Under the pieces are notes generated by a model. That model was not told where the DNA came from. It worked only from the letters and a program-made list of their open reading frames with translations, and searched no databases. A stretch of DNA of 64,000 nucleotides. It comes from Wolfiporia cocos. Taxonomy: Eukaryota; Basidiomycota; Agaricomycetes; Polyporales; Phaeolaceae. Each line of letters begins with the position of its first letter. The first letter of the stretch is position 1. Position numbers and translations under genes: made by a program. Location: assembly GCA_029448655.1 (NCBI GenBank), contig JACCLO010000013.1, positions 1,984,001 through 2,048,000 of the forward strand. Reading direction: 5' to 3'. Positions 1 to 11,900 of the stretch are shown here, one piece after another.

Positions 1-1560
1 ATGCGGCACGTTTGCTAGCGCGGACGCCCTTCCACAGGACATCCTCCAAAGGAAGATCGACGAAGGAGCAGAAGGTATCGCCCATGGTTGAACTCAGTAG
101 TGAGCCATTGGCTGTATCTGCTGCATCATGGTTGTTCAAAGGTGTATCCCCGAGTCGTAGCGTGCTTACTTTGCTCTTTACTCGTCTACTGCGTCCCTGG
201 TAGAGGCGTGTCTAGGAGCGCAAGGCTCTGAGCAGGAATATCGACTGGCTCCACTACGAGATGCTCGAACAACGATCCTGACCCCGCGCGTGTTACATAG
301 ACGATCTTCCATCCCACCGACTGCGCCAATGCTGTAAGTTCGCGCAGTGCGCTTCCGAGCATTGAAAGTTACTCTCATCTGATAGCCACTGTCAATGGGA
401 GATCATTTAATGGGGCATGTTCACAAACCGTCAGATCTAGCCAGTACGCGTTGGCGTTAGCCTTGCCTAGATTTGGCAGAAGAGGCGAGCCCTCCGGCGC
501 AAGGGACCGCATCGTCCCCGGTAGCGGCGGAGCCTTCATCTTCCCCTCCATTCCGCAATCTTGACAAGGAGAATCTGGGTCTGGATTCTCGTCGAGACAT
601 GCCAGCGGCAAAACATAATCGGCGAGCAGCAGCTTGGTATTGGAGCCCGCCGCTCATAGGTGCAGCAGTATGCTGCAGAGAAGTTTGAACAAAGCCTGTC
701 AAATCGGTATCATGCTCCCCGCTTCATACTATCACTGGCCCACATATGCAATCGCAACAGCAATGCAATATCGCCTCTAGTTCCCCTCCTTCGAATTCAA
801 AAATTATGAATATTTGTACACTATGACTATATGACAATCTGCATGATCTTGTCAAATCAGATTATCAAAAACTCTAGTAGATGAAGAGGAAAAAATGAAC
901 AATGTCAATCAGAGTTATTGATGGACTTCGGCTCAGCCTTCACCTTGACGAAATCCTTCCAAAATAACAACACGTCTTCTCAATATACTTGAGGCTTCAC
1001 ATATAATTTTCCGAGGGGAAATGTGCATTGTGTCAATATAGAGAGGCAGATTGCAGTCAAAGTGTGACATCAGCCACATCCTCAGTCGGCAAATCTGAAC
1101 TCAGCCTCTGATGCCTGCTGGCTTAGTGGTTGCAATGCACCGATGGCGTCATGCCGTTAGATGCCGCGCGTTCGGCAATTTGGCGATCGTGACTGATGGC
1201 GTGACCGATGCTCGGAGAAAAGTTGCATTGCTGTTGCGATGCTTTACGGGCTTCGGTGTCATGCAGCATGCACTTTCGGAGGTTCGAAAAAATATATCTT
1301 ATACTAGAGATGCATAGCTATCATTTAAAAAAATACCGAGGGATTTGGGCTTGGTTTCATGAGGATAGAGGCAAAACTCGGCGGGACATGCGAAAAAGTT
1401 GCATATGTGGGCCAGTGATAGTATATGCATCTGGGCCAGTCATGGGTGATCACGCGAAGCAAGAAGCAAAGACACAGCCGGCGCGAGATCAGATGCGCTT
1501 TTGACTTCTTTCCTCTCGGTTATACTGTCCCGCATATTAGCATCTGGTAGAGGTGGCTGA
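1..1560 (-). pseudogene. Broken O-methyltransferase copy, interrupted by a MITE
   Basis: This stretch is a degraded duplicate of the C-terminal half of the OMT gene at 45318-50042. Bases 1-722 align with about 45627-46370, and 1424-1560 align with about 46373-46502. Recognisable peptides on the minus strand include PLLPNLGKANANAYWLDLT and the PPLPDA segment. Lesions are visible: small indels around 340-350 shift the frame inside the segment matching NAQERTLRELTALAQSVGW, a deletion lies near 650, and a 693-bp MITE sits between the two halves. Homology to the intact gene stops near 1560, so the Rossmann-fold SAM-binding exon is absent. It cannot encode a working enzyme. The copy continues off the left edge of the window. 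Confidence 0.85.
729..1421. mobile_element. MITE with 23-bp perfect terminal inverted repeats and TA target duplication
   Basis: The left end CTATCACTGGCCCACATATG (continuing CAA) is repeated in inverse at 1399-1421. TA flanks both ends (727-728 and 1422-1423), and the uninterrupted sequence survives in the OMT gene near 46361-46375. The 693-bp interior has no transposase frame. The TA duplication points to Tc1/mariner-type mobilisation. The inserted block is moderately AT-rich and contains CpGs. Confidence 0.85.
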
Positions 1561-3136
1561 GTCTCGCGACAAGTCTCCGGTGCCAGACTCAACATGTCGA
1601 TGGCCAGCGTCAGCGTCAATGTGACAGATATTGCACGTGTCATGCGGCTTCTCGTCCGAAGTGGCAAGTGCGGCGCGCTTCTTTCCTCCTTGGGCTCGCC
1701 GTCCGCGGCGATGACGACGTCTCCGGTCAGTGCGACGCGCTTCTCTTCTTCGGAACTCGGGTCTCGAGCCGCCGGCGATCTCTTCCTTTTGGCTGGCACA
1801 GCAGGCTCCACAGTGGAGCCCCTCTGCGTGCTCTGCTCCTCCTGCTGGCACCCGTCCGCCAAGTACCCGGCGTGCACCTGCCGCCTACCATCCATACGCG
1901 CACGACGTCACTTGGGAGGGCGTTTCCTGGGCGGCGCATTATCGACATCCGGCATTCCACGACAATGCTTCGCACACCGCACGTATACAGAATCCTTGTC
2001 AAAGCTTCCTTTGCTCTTGCGCAGGCGCTCGTCCTTCCTCCTGAATATCCTGTGTCTAGGTTTCGCTGAAGCTTTGTACATTAATATGACGACTCAATTG
2101 GCTTCGCGCTGCATCAATTGATACCCACCTTCTAATATTGAGGATGCACTATTGCGCTCGTTCTTGGTCGGCCGCCTCTCCCTGTTAGATATGTTCTCGA
2201 TCGCTGTGCTCAGTGAGCGCCTTTTGAGAATTTTCTCCAATCGTGCCATTTATGAGCCTCTACCCGTCCTGCCTCTACTTGCTCACTCGCTCATCTGCTC
2301 ACTATCAACCTCTCTTGTCAGGTCGTGCAAGCGCTTTCCAGGGATACTACGAGTCGTCTGCGATGTGAGTGGACACATCTCGTAGGGGTGGTATTCCGTG
2401 ACGGTCAGTCTCATCTATCCTCATCCTACCGTATCCATCCATGATGCCAATCGGATTCATCCTGCCATATATGCTTATCCTTTGGTAACGTCAACAGTGG
2501 CGGACGGTCTTTGACCTGCAGACATGCGCCTCCTCCATTGCTACCTTCAGTTCTGCCTGTTGAACCGTACCTGGGGGCACGTCACGCCACCATCATCTCC
2601 CATTCTTTGCTCGTGTCGATGACCGGTATCATACGTAATTCAGCCCGGGCCGTGCACTGCTATATCACGCTACGTGCAGGCGTCGGCTGTTGGCTGCCAC
2701 TCACTTGAGAACTGGACGATAGTGAGCATCCTCTGACTTGCGACGGAGGGAAGGTAGGTGCAATGCTGTACAGTAGGTACATGCTACGTATGCAACGATG
2801 GAGACTCCGACAATCTTTTGGGCTAAAATTTGTGGAAAATTCTGATGCTCAACATGACACGCCCTGTGCAACCTCTCGGCCGTGTCGCAAGTAGCCGCAC
2901 GAATGTACATCCGATGGCATGACCGTGCTCAGCTATTTAAAATGCAGCGATCGCCTTCGCAGACAGCACGGCAGCCCAACAGCTACGCCTGTATGCATAT
3001 TTTCGCCACCCTCTATATCATCACAGCAGGCTTTGTGCTTTCTTCTTGTTGGTGTCTCATCCTTCGCTTTCACAAGGACTGCCACACCGCTTTGGGCACG
3101 TGATCTGATCTCGTATTGTCGAGGAATCGTCACATA
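1561..3136. other. Gene-free stretch at the left end of duplicated unit A
   Basis: No intact gene is visible. From about 1800 the sequence is a diverged copy of 17280-18600 in unit B, for example the shared stretch around ATTCCACGACAATGCTTCGC (1958-1977) and CGACGTCAC. A minus-strand frame at about 1560-1895 has basic, nuclear-looking composition (KRKRSPAARDPSSEEEKR), but it has no homologue here that I recognise and it runs straight into the OMT pseudogene. I treat it as unproven. Confidence 0.5.
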
Positions 3137-3141
3137 CCCTT

Positions 3142-3532
3142 TGACCCAGGAATCCTGCCTGAGGTCGGTGTCTCCTACTGAAGGCGCTAGGGAGGCTGGG
3201 TCACCACTCCAGTCTAGCAAACGTAGTCACAACAGCAGAGGTTAAGGATAGAAGGTTGGGACACGCCCCAATGCCAAATTGATAAGTCTGAGGAGAATGC
3301 CTCAGACTTATGAGCCTTAAGTACATGCAACGCCGCGCACCACTACTTGTAAGACTACCCTAAAGCAGCGCCTATACTACCACCCAGAATAGTCCTATGG
3401 AACGCTTACATAATACACTACAATACTATATACTCTTGAGTACCCAGTGGTAACCTAAGCTCCCTATGTTAAATGCAACAGGTCATGTGACCGCTATGCG
3501 CTATACCTCATGTCGCAGAATTAACTGTGACA
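3142..3532. mobile_element. Solo LTR, 391 bp, target duplication CCCTT
   Basis: The element begins TGACCCAGG and ends AACTGTGACA. CCCTT occurs directly before it (3137-3141) and after it (3533-3537). The paralogous site in unit B (about 18594) reads straight through CATACCCTATACACTGC, so B preserves the empty site. The interior has a CTCAGA-type hairpin near 3285-3310 that resembles those in other LTRs of this window. Confidence 0.8.
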
Positions 3533-3537
3533 CCCTT

Positions 3538-4326
3538 TGAGATGCACTGCTCCTTTGCTTCTTTTCTAATACAATATTCAGTCAATCGTTGTCCTGCGAC
3601 TAGCGCATTTTATCCCTCTTCACCCACTCGTGCTACTTCAAACCCCAAAATAACTGCTAGGTGTCTCCAGGGCCGTGCAAAATGCATACGATAACCCGCT
3701 TTGCCTGGTATGTACAGCCTCATGCTATTCCAGCTAACCCACACTACAGCCATGACAGAACTGTGGGCAAAAGCGCAAAGCACATCATTGAACCTATGCA
3801 CTGGCGTGAATTCAGATCATCGTGCCTGTGGGCGCCTCAAGCAGTTAGGATCGTGGCATGCCTTATGCTGCAACATGCATATGTAGGACGCAGAGTGGCG
3901 CTACATTCTCGAGCAGTGTCCCTGGTGAGCTGAGAGTGCAGTCAGCTCACAGTCCACAATTTTTCAGGAGGCAGGTGACTAAGGGATCTGCACAATGAAG
4001 ACATGGTATGCCCATTTTGGCCATGTAAATAAGCGACTCCGCACGTGTTCCGTCAATGATTGAGGTGCCTATGCTCCCTGAAATCAGCATCAGTGACTGA
4101 AAAGAGTCACTGTGATCCGCTTGAATTTTCACTCACACTCTTCAAGGCTCAGCATGAGCATTGCTGTGCTCATGCCACACGTACAGGACAATACATGCAG
4201 TGCTAGAGGACATTGCATGTACATCCAGTATTTCACTCACAGATGTAGACTGTGTGACAGTGATAGGCAAGCTTGCAGTGCTGGGAGGTGCATTTACCCC
4301 TCATACACAATACCAAATGAGCATTC
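3538..4326. other. Gene-free unit A flank
   Basis: This is homologous to about 18600-19420 of unit B, for example CCAGGGCCGTGCAAAATGCA at 3668 against its near-copy at 18738. No reading frame with recognisable protein features is present on either strand. Confidence 0.5.
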
Positions 4327-4868
4327 TGTTATGATTTCATCAGGTGCACCCGAATATTCTCTTTGATGCCTCATAGTGTACGAGGACTTAGCGTTCAACT
4401 GCTGTACCCAGCGCTCTATTTCTAGGGGCCTCTGCTCAACCGTAGGCCCCGTTTCATGTATAACAACCCTATGCCCACTCTCCATGTTCGCATCGCATTC
4501 TAGCTGATATTCTTTGTCTAACCACAGTAGTTCTACGTTTCATCCCATGTTGCGCTCAACCGCAACACTTCTCCTTTGTTACTCATATCGTTAGCACGAT
4601 GGACTTAATAGTAGCAGAACCAAGGACACTGTGACCCCAATTAACAGATCGTAGTATATAACCTGATGTAAATACCGGTCGAGTTCCTCAGCTCGACCTT
4701 GTTGAATTACAAGGATCTTATACTCGTTCTCAAAGGCTTGAGCAATTAAGCCTGCAGCTTGTATATCGACGCTCTGACTCTGAGGAGTCCAACGAGTAGT
4801 GCACTACTTGATACGCTGAGTAACTCGACTTAGTTATTTTGCGTTAAACGGATATTCGATCCGTAACA
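4327..4868. mobile_element. Solo LTR, 542 bp, target duplication CATTC
   Basis: The element runs from TGTTATG to CCGTAACA and is flanked by CATTC at 4322-4326 and 4869-4873. It has the TGTTA..TAACA termini and internal motifs (CAGCTCGACCTTGTTG, TTATACTCGTTCTCAAA) shared with the LTRs at 7268, 40597 and 41808. Unit B lacks it at the matching place near 19400. Confidence 0.85.
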
Positions 4869-4873
4869 CATTC

Positions 4874-7267
4874 AAGCATTCAATGGCAGTGTCACAAGAA
4901 ATAACCGTGATTTCCCCCTTATTTTTGCGCTTTTTATTCCGATTTTTAGGCTTGTTAGACCGTCACTGGAGGGTATCACGTGCATAGGTAGATAAAGTCT
5001 TTATCTTATCTCGCTCTCACATGGTCACGTTGTAGCATCTTGAGTAGCACGTTATCTAGTTACCTCTGTAGTCACATGATTCCTACTGCGCACAGACCGT
5101 CTCTTTAGGGTAGACAAAAGGTCTTAGCTAGGGGGTCTCTACATGTATATATACAGGCGACGTCTGAGGATTACTCCTCAGACTGAAGATTTTGGCCTAG
5201 GGGGCATGTCCCCTGGTCACCTCTTTTACCCTCTGCTGCCTACTTTTGTGTGTCAGGGTCCTTGTGACTAAGCCTGCTACGTCCTACTTGGGTGTGGGGG
5301 CTCCTATTCATTGCAACCAATACTTCATCTCTTATACCTGCTAGTCTGGGGGCGTCGCGGTACACTCATGGGTCGCAACTTCAGGCAATACAGCAGGCCG
5401 TCTCAATAGACATGCCTTCTTGTGCTCCGCCACTAGGAGTATGGGGGGTTATTAGGGATAGGGGTGGCAGATATAGGGGTTCCCCGCTGGGGCGGGTGGC
5501 ACGGTGGTTTCCGTGTCAGGTAGTGTATTTGAGTGAATATTGTAGTCTTTTGTTCTGCTGTTGTGAGTCACAAATAATAACTTGGATTGCTTACAACAAT
5601 TCAAAATGTTCTTCTTTGCCACCAGGGTACCACACCATTGTGATTGGAGTGTGATTTGTGAGATTCAGGCCCAGATATACATGCTTCAATATTGATCTGT
5701 CCTCTTGTGCCAAGCATACCAATGTGTGTTGATTCCCAAATGTTTAGGGGTGGGTAATTTGTCACCTATATGTGCAGTATTTTGTTGTCATTGGTCACTC
5801 ATGCATGCAAATTATCAGGCAATGGCTACTACAGATTGAATGTCCATTTGACTAGATATCTCAGATGGAATATTCAGTATTGTCAAGTAGTGTACTATTT
5901 GCCTGCTCTCATATTGCAATCCTAGAAGCTAGAATTCAAACATATCACTGAGCTTGGTCATTCAGGTTTGAGAGTGGATACAAGACCCTTGTTATTACAA
6001 CAAGGCTGAGATGAAGAGCCCAATGTCACAAAGTTTATTTGATGCCCCACTATTTCACCATTGCTCAATACTGCACAGGGGACTTGACATTCAACAGCAT
6101 TCCTGTTATGAGTGGAATATATTTACTTGTCAGAATATCCTGCCTTGGATATTCTTCAGTAGCAAGTAGCACACCACTCACCAAGTCCCTAAGTCAAAGA
6201 CTTGGTTGAGGCACTTCAGAGCTCAAAAGATATTTTGATCACCCAAATACAAGAGCAAATATAAGACTCTTATTAATACAACAAGATTGGGCTGAGGGCT
6301 TGACCAATAAATACTTGAGTTTATATATGCTATTAAGTATCCTTGGTTGAAGTGACCTAGGTACTATCAGGTACCATAAGTAGACTAACTACATGATAAA
6401 GACAAATCACAGGGTGAAACAATAGATAAGAATATTGTAGTTGAATGCAACATATCAGTATCACAATGAACTATCATGGTTGGATGTGATACTGTGGTGT
6501 CACGACCTCAGACGACAGCGACAGGTGATGCACGTGATCGTGAGAAGGGGGAACTTAGGCGATAGTGGGGGTGGGGACAAGGGACACTGATGACATGCTG
6601 ATAGGTGACCGGTTGTCCGAGTGCAAGGTAATACTCTATTGTCATTAGTACTGTTGCACAGGGTGCCTGGTGAGAATTTCAATGAGCATTTCCACACTGA
6701 CTGCCAATGATTCAAACTTCAGCGCTTCAGCTCTCAATGGATCTCCCATAATTAGTAAGTGTTGAAGTCGCAGCTTAGGCGATGAGACCCTAAGCCACCT
6801 TCTAAGTCACTATGTCCTGTGCTGACTTATTGGTTGCAGTCTCCAGTCTAGTAGTCAAGCAGGTACAGAAGAGGGGAACATGCAATGGTGGGACATCAGA
6901 GAGCTTGCAGACAAGCCCTACATCTATATTTAAAGGTCTGAGCTGTAATGCTCAGAGTGCAGTACCTAATTACATGGTCATGAACATGTCACTAAGGGAT
7001 ACCCTAAAGTAGGGGGTCTGTGCACTAGAGGTTATGCTACATATAACTACACTGAGTCATAGACCATTATGTAATTGCATGTATGTACCTGTTAACATGG
7101 CTGCAGGGGTACAGGTGGTCCTATGTTTGAGTCCCTCTGGGGGAGGACCAGAAAATCTGTGACAGTGCCCTAGGTCTATGCTTCCCCAACACCACCAATA
7201 CTATACAAGGTGAGGCTATGAGCACAGCATAAGGTTAGATAAGGATGCTGTGGTTGAACATAGCAAT
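4874..7267. other. Gene-free, repeat-derived stretch of unit A
   Basis: No gene is visible. Bases 5560-5720 match 19520-19660 of unit B. The 4900-5570 block is extra relative to B and is bounded by the near-repeats GTCACAAGAAATAAC and GTCACAAATAATAAC, so another insertion is likely but its ends are not clean. 5090-5290 and 6480-7150 contain LTR-like motifs: a CTCAGA hairpin at 5163-5190, TATATATAC, and CTAAAGTAGGGGG near 7005. These motifs are shared with 33500-33580. Confidence 0.45.
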
Positions 7268-7809
7268 TGTTATGGTCTCTGCAGGTACACTCGTATTTTC
7301 TCCTTTGATGTCTCATTGTGTATGAGGACTTAGCATTCAACCACTCCACCATGCACTTCATTCTAGGGGCCTCTGCTCAACTGTAGGCCCTTGTTTCATG
7401 TATAACAACCCTATGCCCAAGATCCACTGTCTCATCGCATTCTAGCTGATATTGTATGCCCAACCATACAGCTTCTCTGTTTCATCCCTTGTTGCACTCA
7501 ACCACAATGCTTCTCCTTTGATACATAGAACGTTAGCTTGATGGACCTAATAGTAGCAGTACCAAAGACACTATAACCCCAGTTAACAAACTATAGTATA
7601 AAACCTGATGTACATACCGGTCAAGTTCCTTAGCTCAATCTTGTTGAATAACAAGGGTCTTATACTTGTTCTCAAAGGCTTGAGCAATTAAGCCCTCCGC
7701 TTGTATATCAATGCTCTGACTCTGTGGAGTCTGACAAGTAGTATGCTACTCGATATGCTGAGTAACTTGACTTAGTCATCTCAGCTGAATGGATAATCGA
7801 TCCATATTA
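7268..7809. mobile_element. Older solo LTR of the TGTTA..TAACA family
   Basis: This is collinear with the LTR at 4327 over its full 542 bp, but CpG sites have decayed to TG or CA and the 3' end reads CATATTA instead of CGTAACA. The flanks are GCAAT (7263-7267) and GCCAT (7810-7814), a one-mismatch duplication. Its age and methylation-type decay fit an insertion older than the 4327 copy. Confidence 0.65.
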
Positions 7810-7959
7810 GCCATAGCATCATCAGCAAACAATTGCAGTTTGATTGATGGACAAATGGGGGCCTGATAAATGTGAAACAGTCAGAACCTGAATTGGGGCC
7901 ATGGTTGTGCATGGCTTCCTGGGGCTTACAGTAAATTAGTGTGGTTGAACACTAAGTCT

Positions 7960-8115
7960 CTCTTTCCAATGTGGTATCAAATAAATATTGTAACAATGGC
8001 TATACCAAGATCTCTTAAAAATCTAGCATCCAAAAACCATGTATACTATGTATATACATACCATGTACATGTCATATAGTTGCTGACTTTTTGTACATGT
8101 ACTGTATAATATAGG
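7960..8115. mobile_element. Fragment of the TAAGGCTCC hAT-type MITE
   Basis: GGCTATACCAAGATCTCTTA and the following AT-rich TATATAC runs match the right half of the intact MITE at 38040-38731 (bases 38590-38715). The terminal GGAGCCTTA is missing. The fragment ends just beside the 3' end of the first NLR gene. Confidence 0.55.
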
Positions 8116-8940
8116 ACTGGAACCTTCATGATCATGTGAGGTGGATATCTTCCAATCCTGTATTTGTGTCAGTATATTCACAATGTATCTGCTGGAAGTG
8201 CTCACATGCATGTGTATAGAAATTTGATAGATCAAGGATGGTGACTAGGCCTGATTCTGACCCACATGCATAAACCATTTCATGGTATGCCTGTGTTGTC
8301 AGCCATTTTTTGTCACTAGGCCTCCTTACATCAGGGAGCCAAAAAAGCCTTCTTTCTGTGTCTCTGTCTGTAACCCATCCATGTTCTGTATAGAATTGTG
8401 GATCCTGCTGCACTGGTGCCACACCCCAGTTATTGGTCACAAGGTTCAGAGCCTCCCAGGTTTTGCATGACCAGATGATGGCATTGTTACCCCTGCCATA
8501 ATGCACACACAGTCTTCTGCTGTCTGGAGAAAACTCAATGCAGTTGACCAGTTCCCATGGTCTCATGATGAGTGGAATGTCTTGAATGAGTGCATAGCTG
8601 GTGGTTGACCAGATAGATATGGTGGTACGGCTGCTGGCTGCCAGCATTAGGCCATTTGGTGAGAATGCTAGCCTGGCAATAGTATCACCTGCCCACTGAA
8701 GAGAATGTCCCACCCATCCTGTGCTAAGTATAGCAATTTCACTGTTGGATGGCCAATGATGCAAGGCCCCATAGTATGCATCAGATGAGTCTGCACTTGA
8801 CCCCTGATGGTCACTGTTCCAGATAATGATCCTCTCATCATAAGCACATGTGGCCAGCTGAGCTCCATTATGTGAGAATGCCAAATTATAGACTGGGGCT
8901 GCATGGGCCATCAACTGTGACTTGGGCTGTTTTGGAATGG
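8100..8940. other. CpG desert over the 3' end of NLR gene 1
   Basis: I count one CpG in about 840 bases (near 8628), against about nine in the next 160 bases upstream in the gene (8941-9100). TG and CA are abundant, as expected from deamination of methylated CpG. The protein frame stays open throughout. Confidence 0.85.
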
Positions 8941-11900
8941 CTTGTAGGTCCCACACACGGATAGTCTCATCATCCGAGCCAGATGCAAGACGGTCACCTT
9001 CAGGTGAGAACCCAATGGACCGTACCCCATCAGAGTGTCCCTTGAGGGTTGCAAGGGCCTCCCCGGATTGCGCATCCCACAACCGCACGGTGCGGTCATC
9101 TGACCCTGAGGCAATAAGGTCACCTTTGATGGAGATTGTTACCGACTTGACTCCAGCGGTGTGACCCTTTAGTATTTGCGTGCACTGTGCTGATTCCATA
9201 TCCCAGATGCGCACTGTCTTGTCGTTAGACCCAGAAACAACTTTTGCTCCATCCGGGAAGAAGACGGCAGACTGCACCATGGCAGTGTGACCACGAAATA
9301 TCACTTGCAAATCAAGGGATTGTGAATCCCATGTGCGGACGAGCCCATCGCTGCATGCAGTGACAATGCGAGCGCCGTCCGGCGAATATGCCGCGTACAA
9401 CATATAGGTGTTTTCACACAGTATCGCTGATTGTAAGAATTCACCAGTGTTTGGACTCCATATATACAGCGTGGCTTCTATGACTGTCGAGGTCTGTTGC
9501 TCCGCATCTGCACCGGCACCCAATTTCGATGCTGCGGCAGCAATGCGCTTGATGCTGGTGCGGGATCCGATGACGACAGTACGCCCGTCAGGTGAGTATG
9601 CGATAGATATGACTTCCTGGATGCTTCCAGTATTTCGCGGGAGCCGCAATGTTTTGGTAGGAGCTCCTGACGCCGTGCTCCATACGTTGATCTCGCCGCC
9701 TAAAGAGCCGGAAACAGCGAATTTGCAATCAGGGGCGACGGCTACTGATGTCACCGCGAACGTATGACCGCGCATGGTGTTCAGGGTGGTGCCCGCAACT
9801 ACGTCGAACATTCGAATCCTTGTGTCATGGGATCCTGATGCGATATATCTGCCATTTTGTGAGAATGTCACACTGCTTACAATGTCTACATGATCCCGTA
9901 TCACACGGAGGCATGCACCCCATTGCTGGTCGCGTGGCAAGAGCAAAATAGGGGCGCGGTGACTGTAGATGTCACGGAGCCGGCACTCAGGAATGAACGG
10001 CAGGATGCCAACATAGATCTTCTCGGGGCATTCTTCTATCACTGAGAATGAGTCAAGCAGGAAGCGATATGCATCATGAAGCAGCCCCGAAGCTGTAAGG
10101 ATTCCATGCTCCTGCAAAGGGAATTTGAGCTTGGTTCGTGAAGTGAGTTATGGAAAATACCTGTGACCAAGTCTGAGATTTCACCAGGGACTTGACCGCA
10201 GCGTCAAGCTTGCCCAGGATACTACATGCTTCCATCCATACTAGCAATTTTCGGGAGCAAAGGACAGTCAACTCATTGATTAGTGATGACGTTGGATCTG
10301 CCTCGGCAAGATGGTAAGCCCAGTGGTTGCACGCATATTGGATATGAGGCGGCATAGACGTTCGGATGAGCGAGGGGAGGTCATTTATAGCAGTTAATGG
10401 AGCAGTAGGATCATTCAGGTCCAGGATGTTCCGGTGAAATCCAGGGTATGTATTCAGTAGCTTGAGACATGCGACCGCTAGTATCGCATGATGGATGCGT
10501 GGGCCGATGTAGTAGCATGTGTCCTGACACCGCTGATTGTCCACGAGGAACTGAGGAAAGCTTGCATGTAGTGGGCGGAATGGCACCGTTGAGTCGCTCC
10601 TATCATAATGTGACACAGATTGCAGACGTTCCAAAATGGAGAGTATTCCTTCCTCTGCGACATCCAACAATGCCGCAAGGGCATTTGGTGAAATGTGATC
10701 TCGTAGCAGTGCAAGGGCCCCCAGGACTTGCTCCATAGCAGCCCTGTTCTCGTGCCACTCATTCAAGAATTCTGATGGCAATGCTGATCGAAGTACGGCC
10801 AGGTACAGCGCATCCAAGTCGTTCAAAACAACCAATGAGTGTTCTGAATTGTCCAACAACGCATCGATGAGCTGAATGATGCGTCTAGAATTTCTGTCCA
10901 GAGTGCGGCATGCAGTTGCGGCCCAGATGAAGAGCCCTTTCGCTCGTTTAGTCAAGTCTTGTACCACATTTGGCCGCGAATCGAATAGAAGTCTGGAGGT
11001 GGGTAGTCTTGCCAGTCTATCCCAAAAGAATAAAGCGATGTCTCCGTCGACATTGACTTGAGGTACCTCTTCGAAACGATAGGATTTGGTGACGCTTTTG
11101 AATTCAACGGTTTCGAAGACGCGCTCAATGTGCAGCTCGGGACGAGTTGTAATAAAGATACGAATAGGAATGTGCAGGTCGCGGATCCCTCTGAGAAGAA
11201 GATAAAGTAGCCGCGGGATGCGCTCAAGGGCCTGATCCGTGCATTCATCGAGGGCATCAATGATGATTACAACAGGATTGCAATCTGCTGTGGCGACAGA
11301 AAGAGGCCGTGCGATCAGATCCTGCACCTGCGCCTCCATACTTTGTAGATCTCCCCTAGATAAATGAGAACGGACATGCTCGACGATGCAAGCGCGAATG
11401 GCAACCTGTGATCGAGCAAGCTGATATGCAATTGTCGGGATGACGTGTGTTGTGCAACTCAAATTGGCATCGCCACGAACAAAGAAAAAGGACGCGCCAA
11501 GACGACCAATTCCGTCCAGTCGCTTTGCAAACTCATAAGCCACCGTTGACTTTCCAGTCCCCGCTGCGCCGCTGAGTACGAATATGCACGGCTGTTCCGG
11601 TGCCGTAGCCCAGCGCTCAAGCGTGGTGAGCAGATCCATGCGAGTGCCCGGGAGGTATCCGTTCTTCGCTTCGTTGATCGCCGACCTATACTCCGCATGG
11701 TCACGATGAGGCAGCCTATCAAGAACGACCTGAACGTCTGCAGATCATTCATCTATGTCAGCGTACGTGTAGATTCTTTGTGATTTACACGCACCTCTAT
11801 CGCGTATAAACTAGTGCATGTCTCATCTAAGCTTGAGTTCATCACATATTTGGGGGTACGTACATTATTCATTTTCTGGTCAATGGAACGCACAATTTCG

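Noticed and set aside
4327..7809. The 4327 and 7268 LTRs as the two ends of one full-length retrotransposon
   Set aside because: The left LTR has its own CATTC duplication on both sides and the right one has a different flank. The interval contains sequence homologous to unit B rather than retroelement internal sequence.
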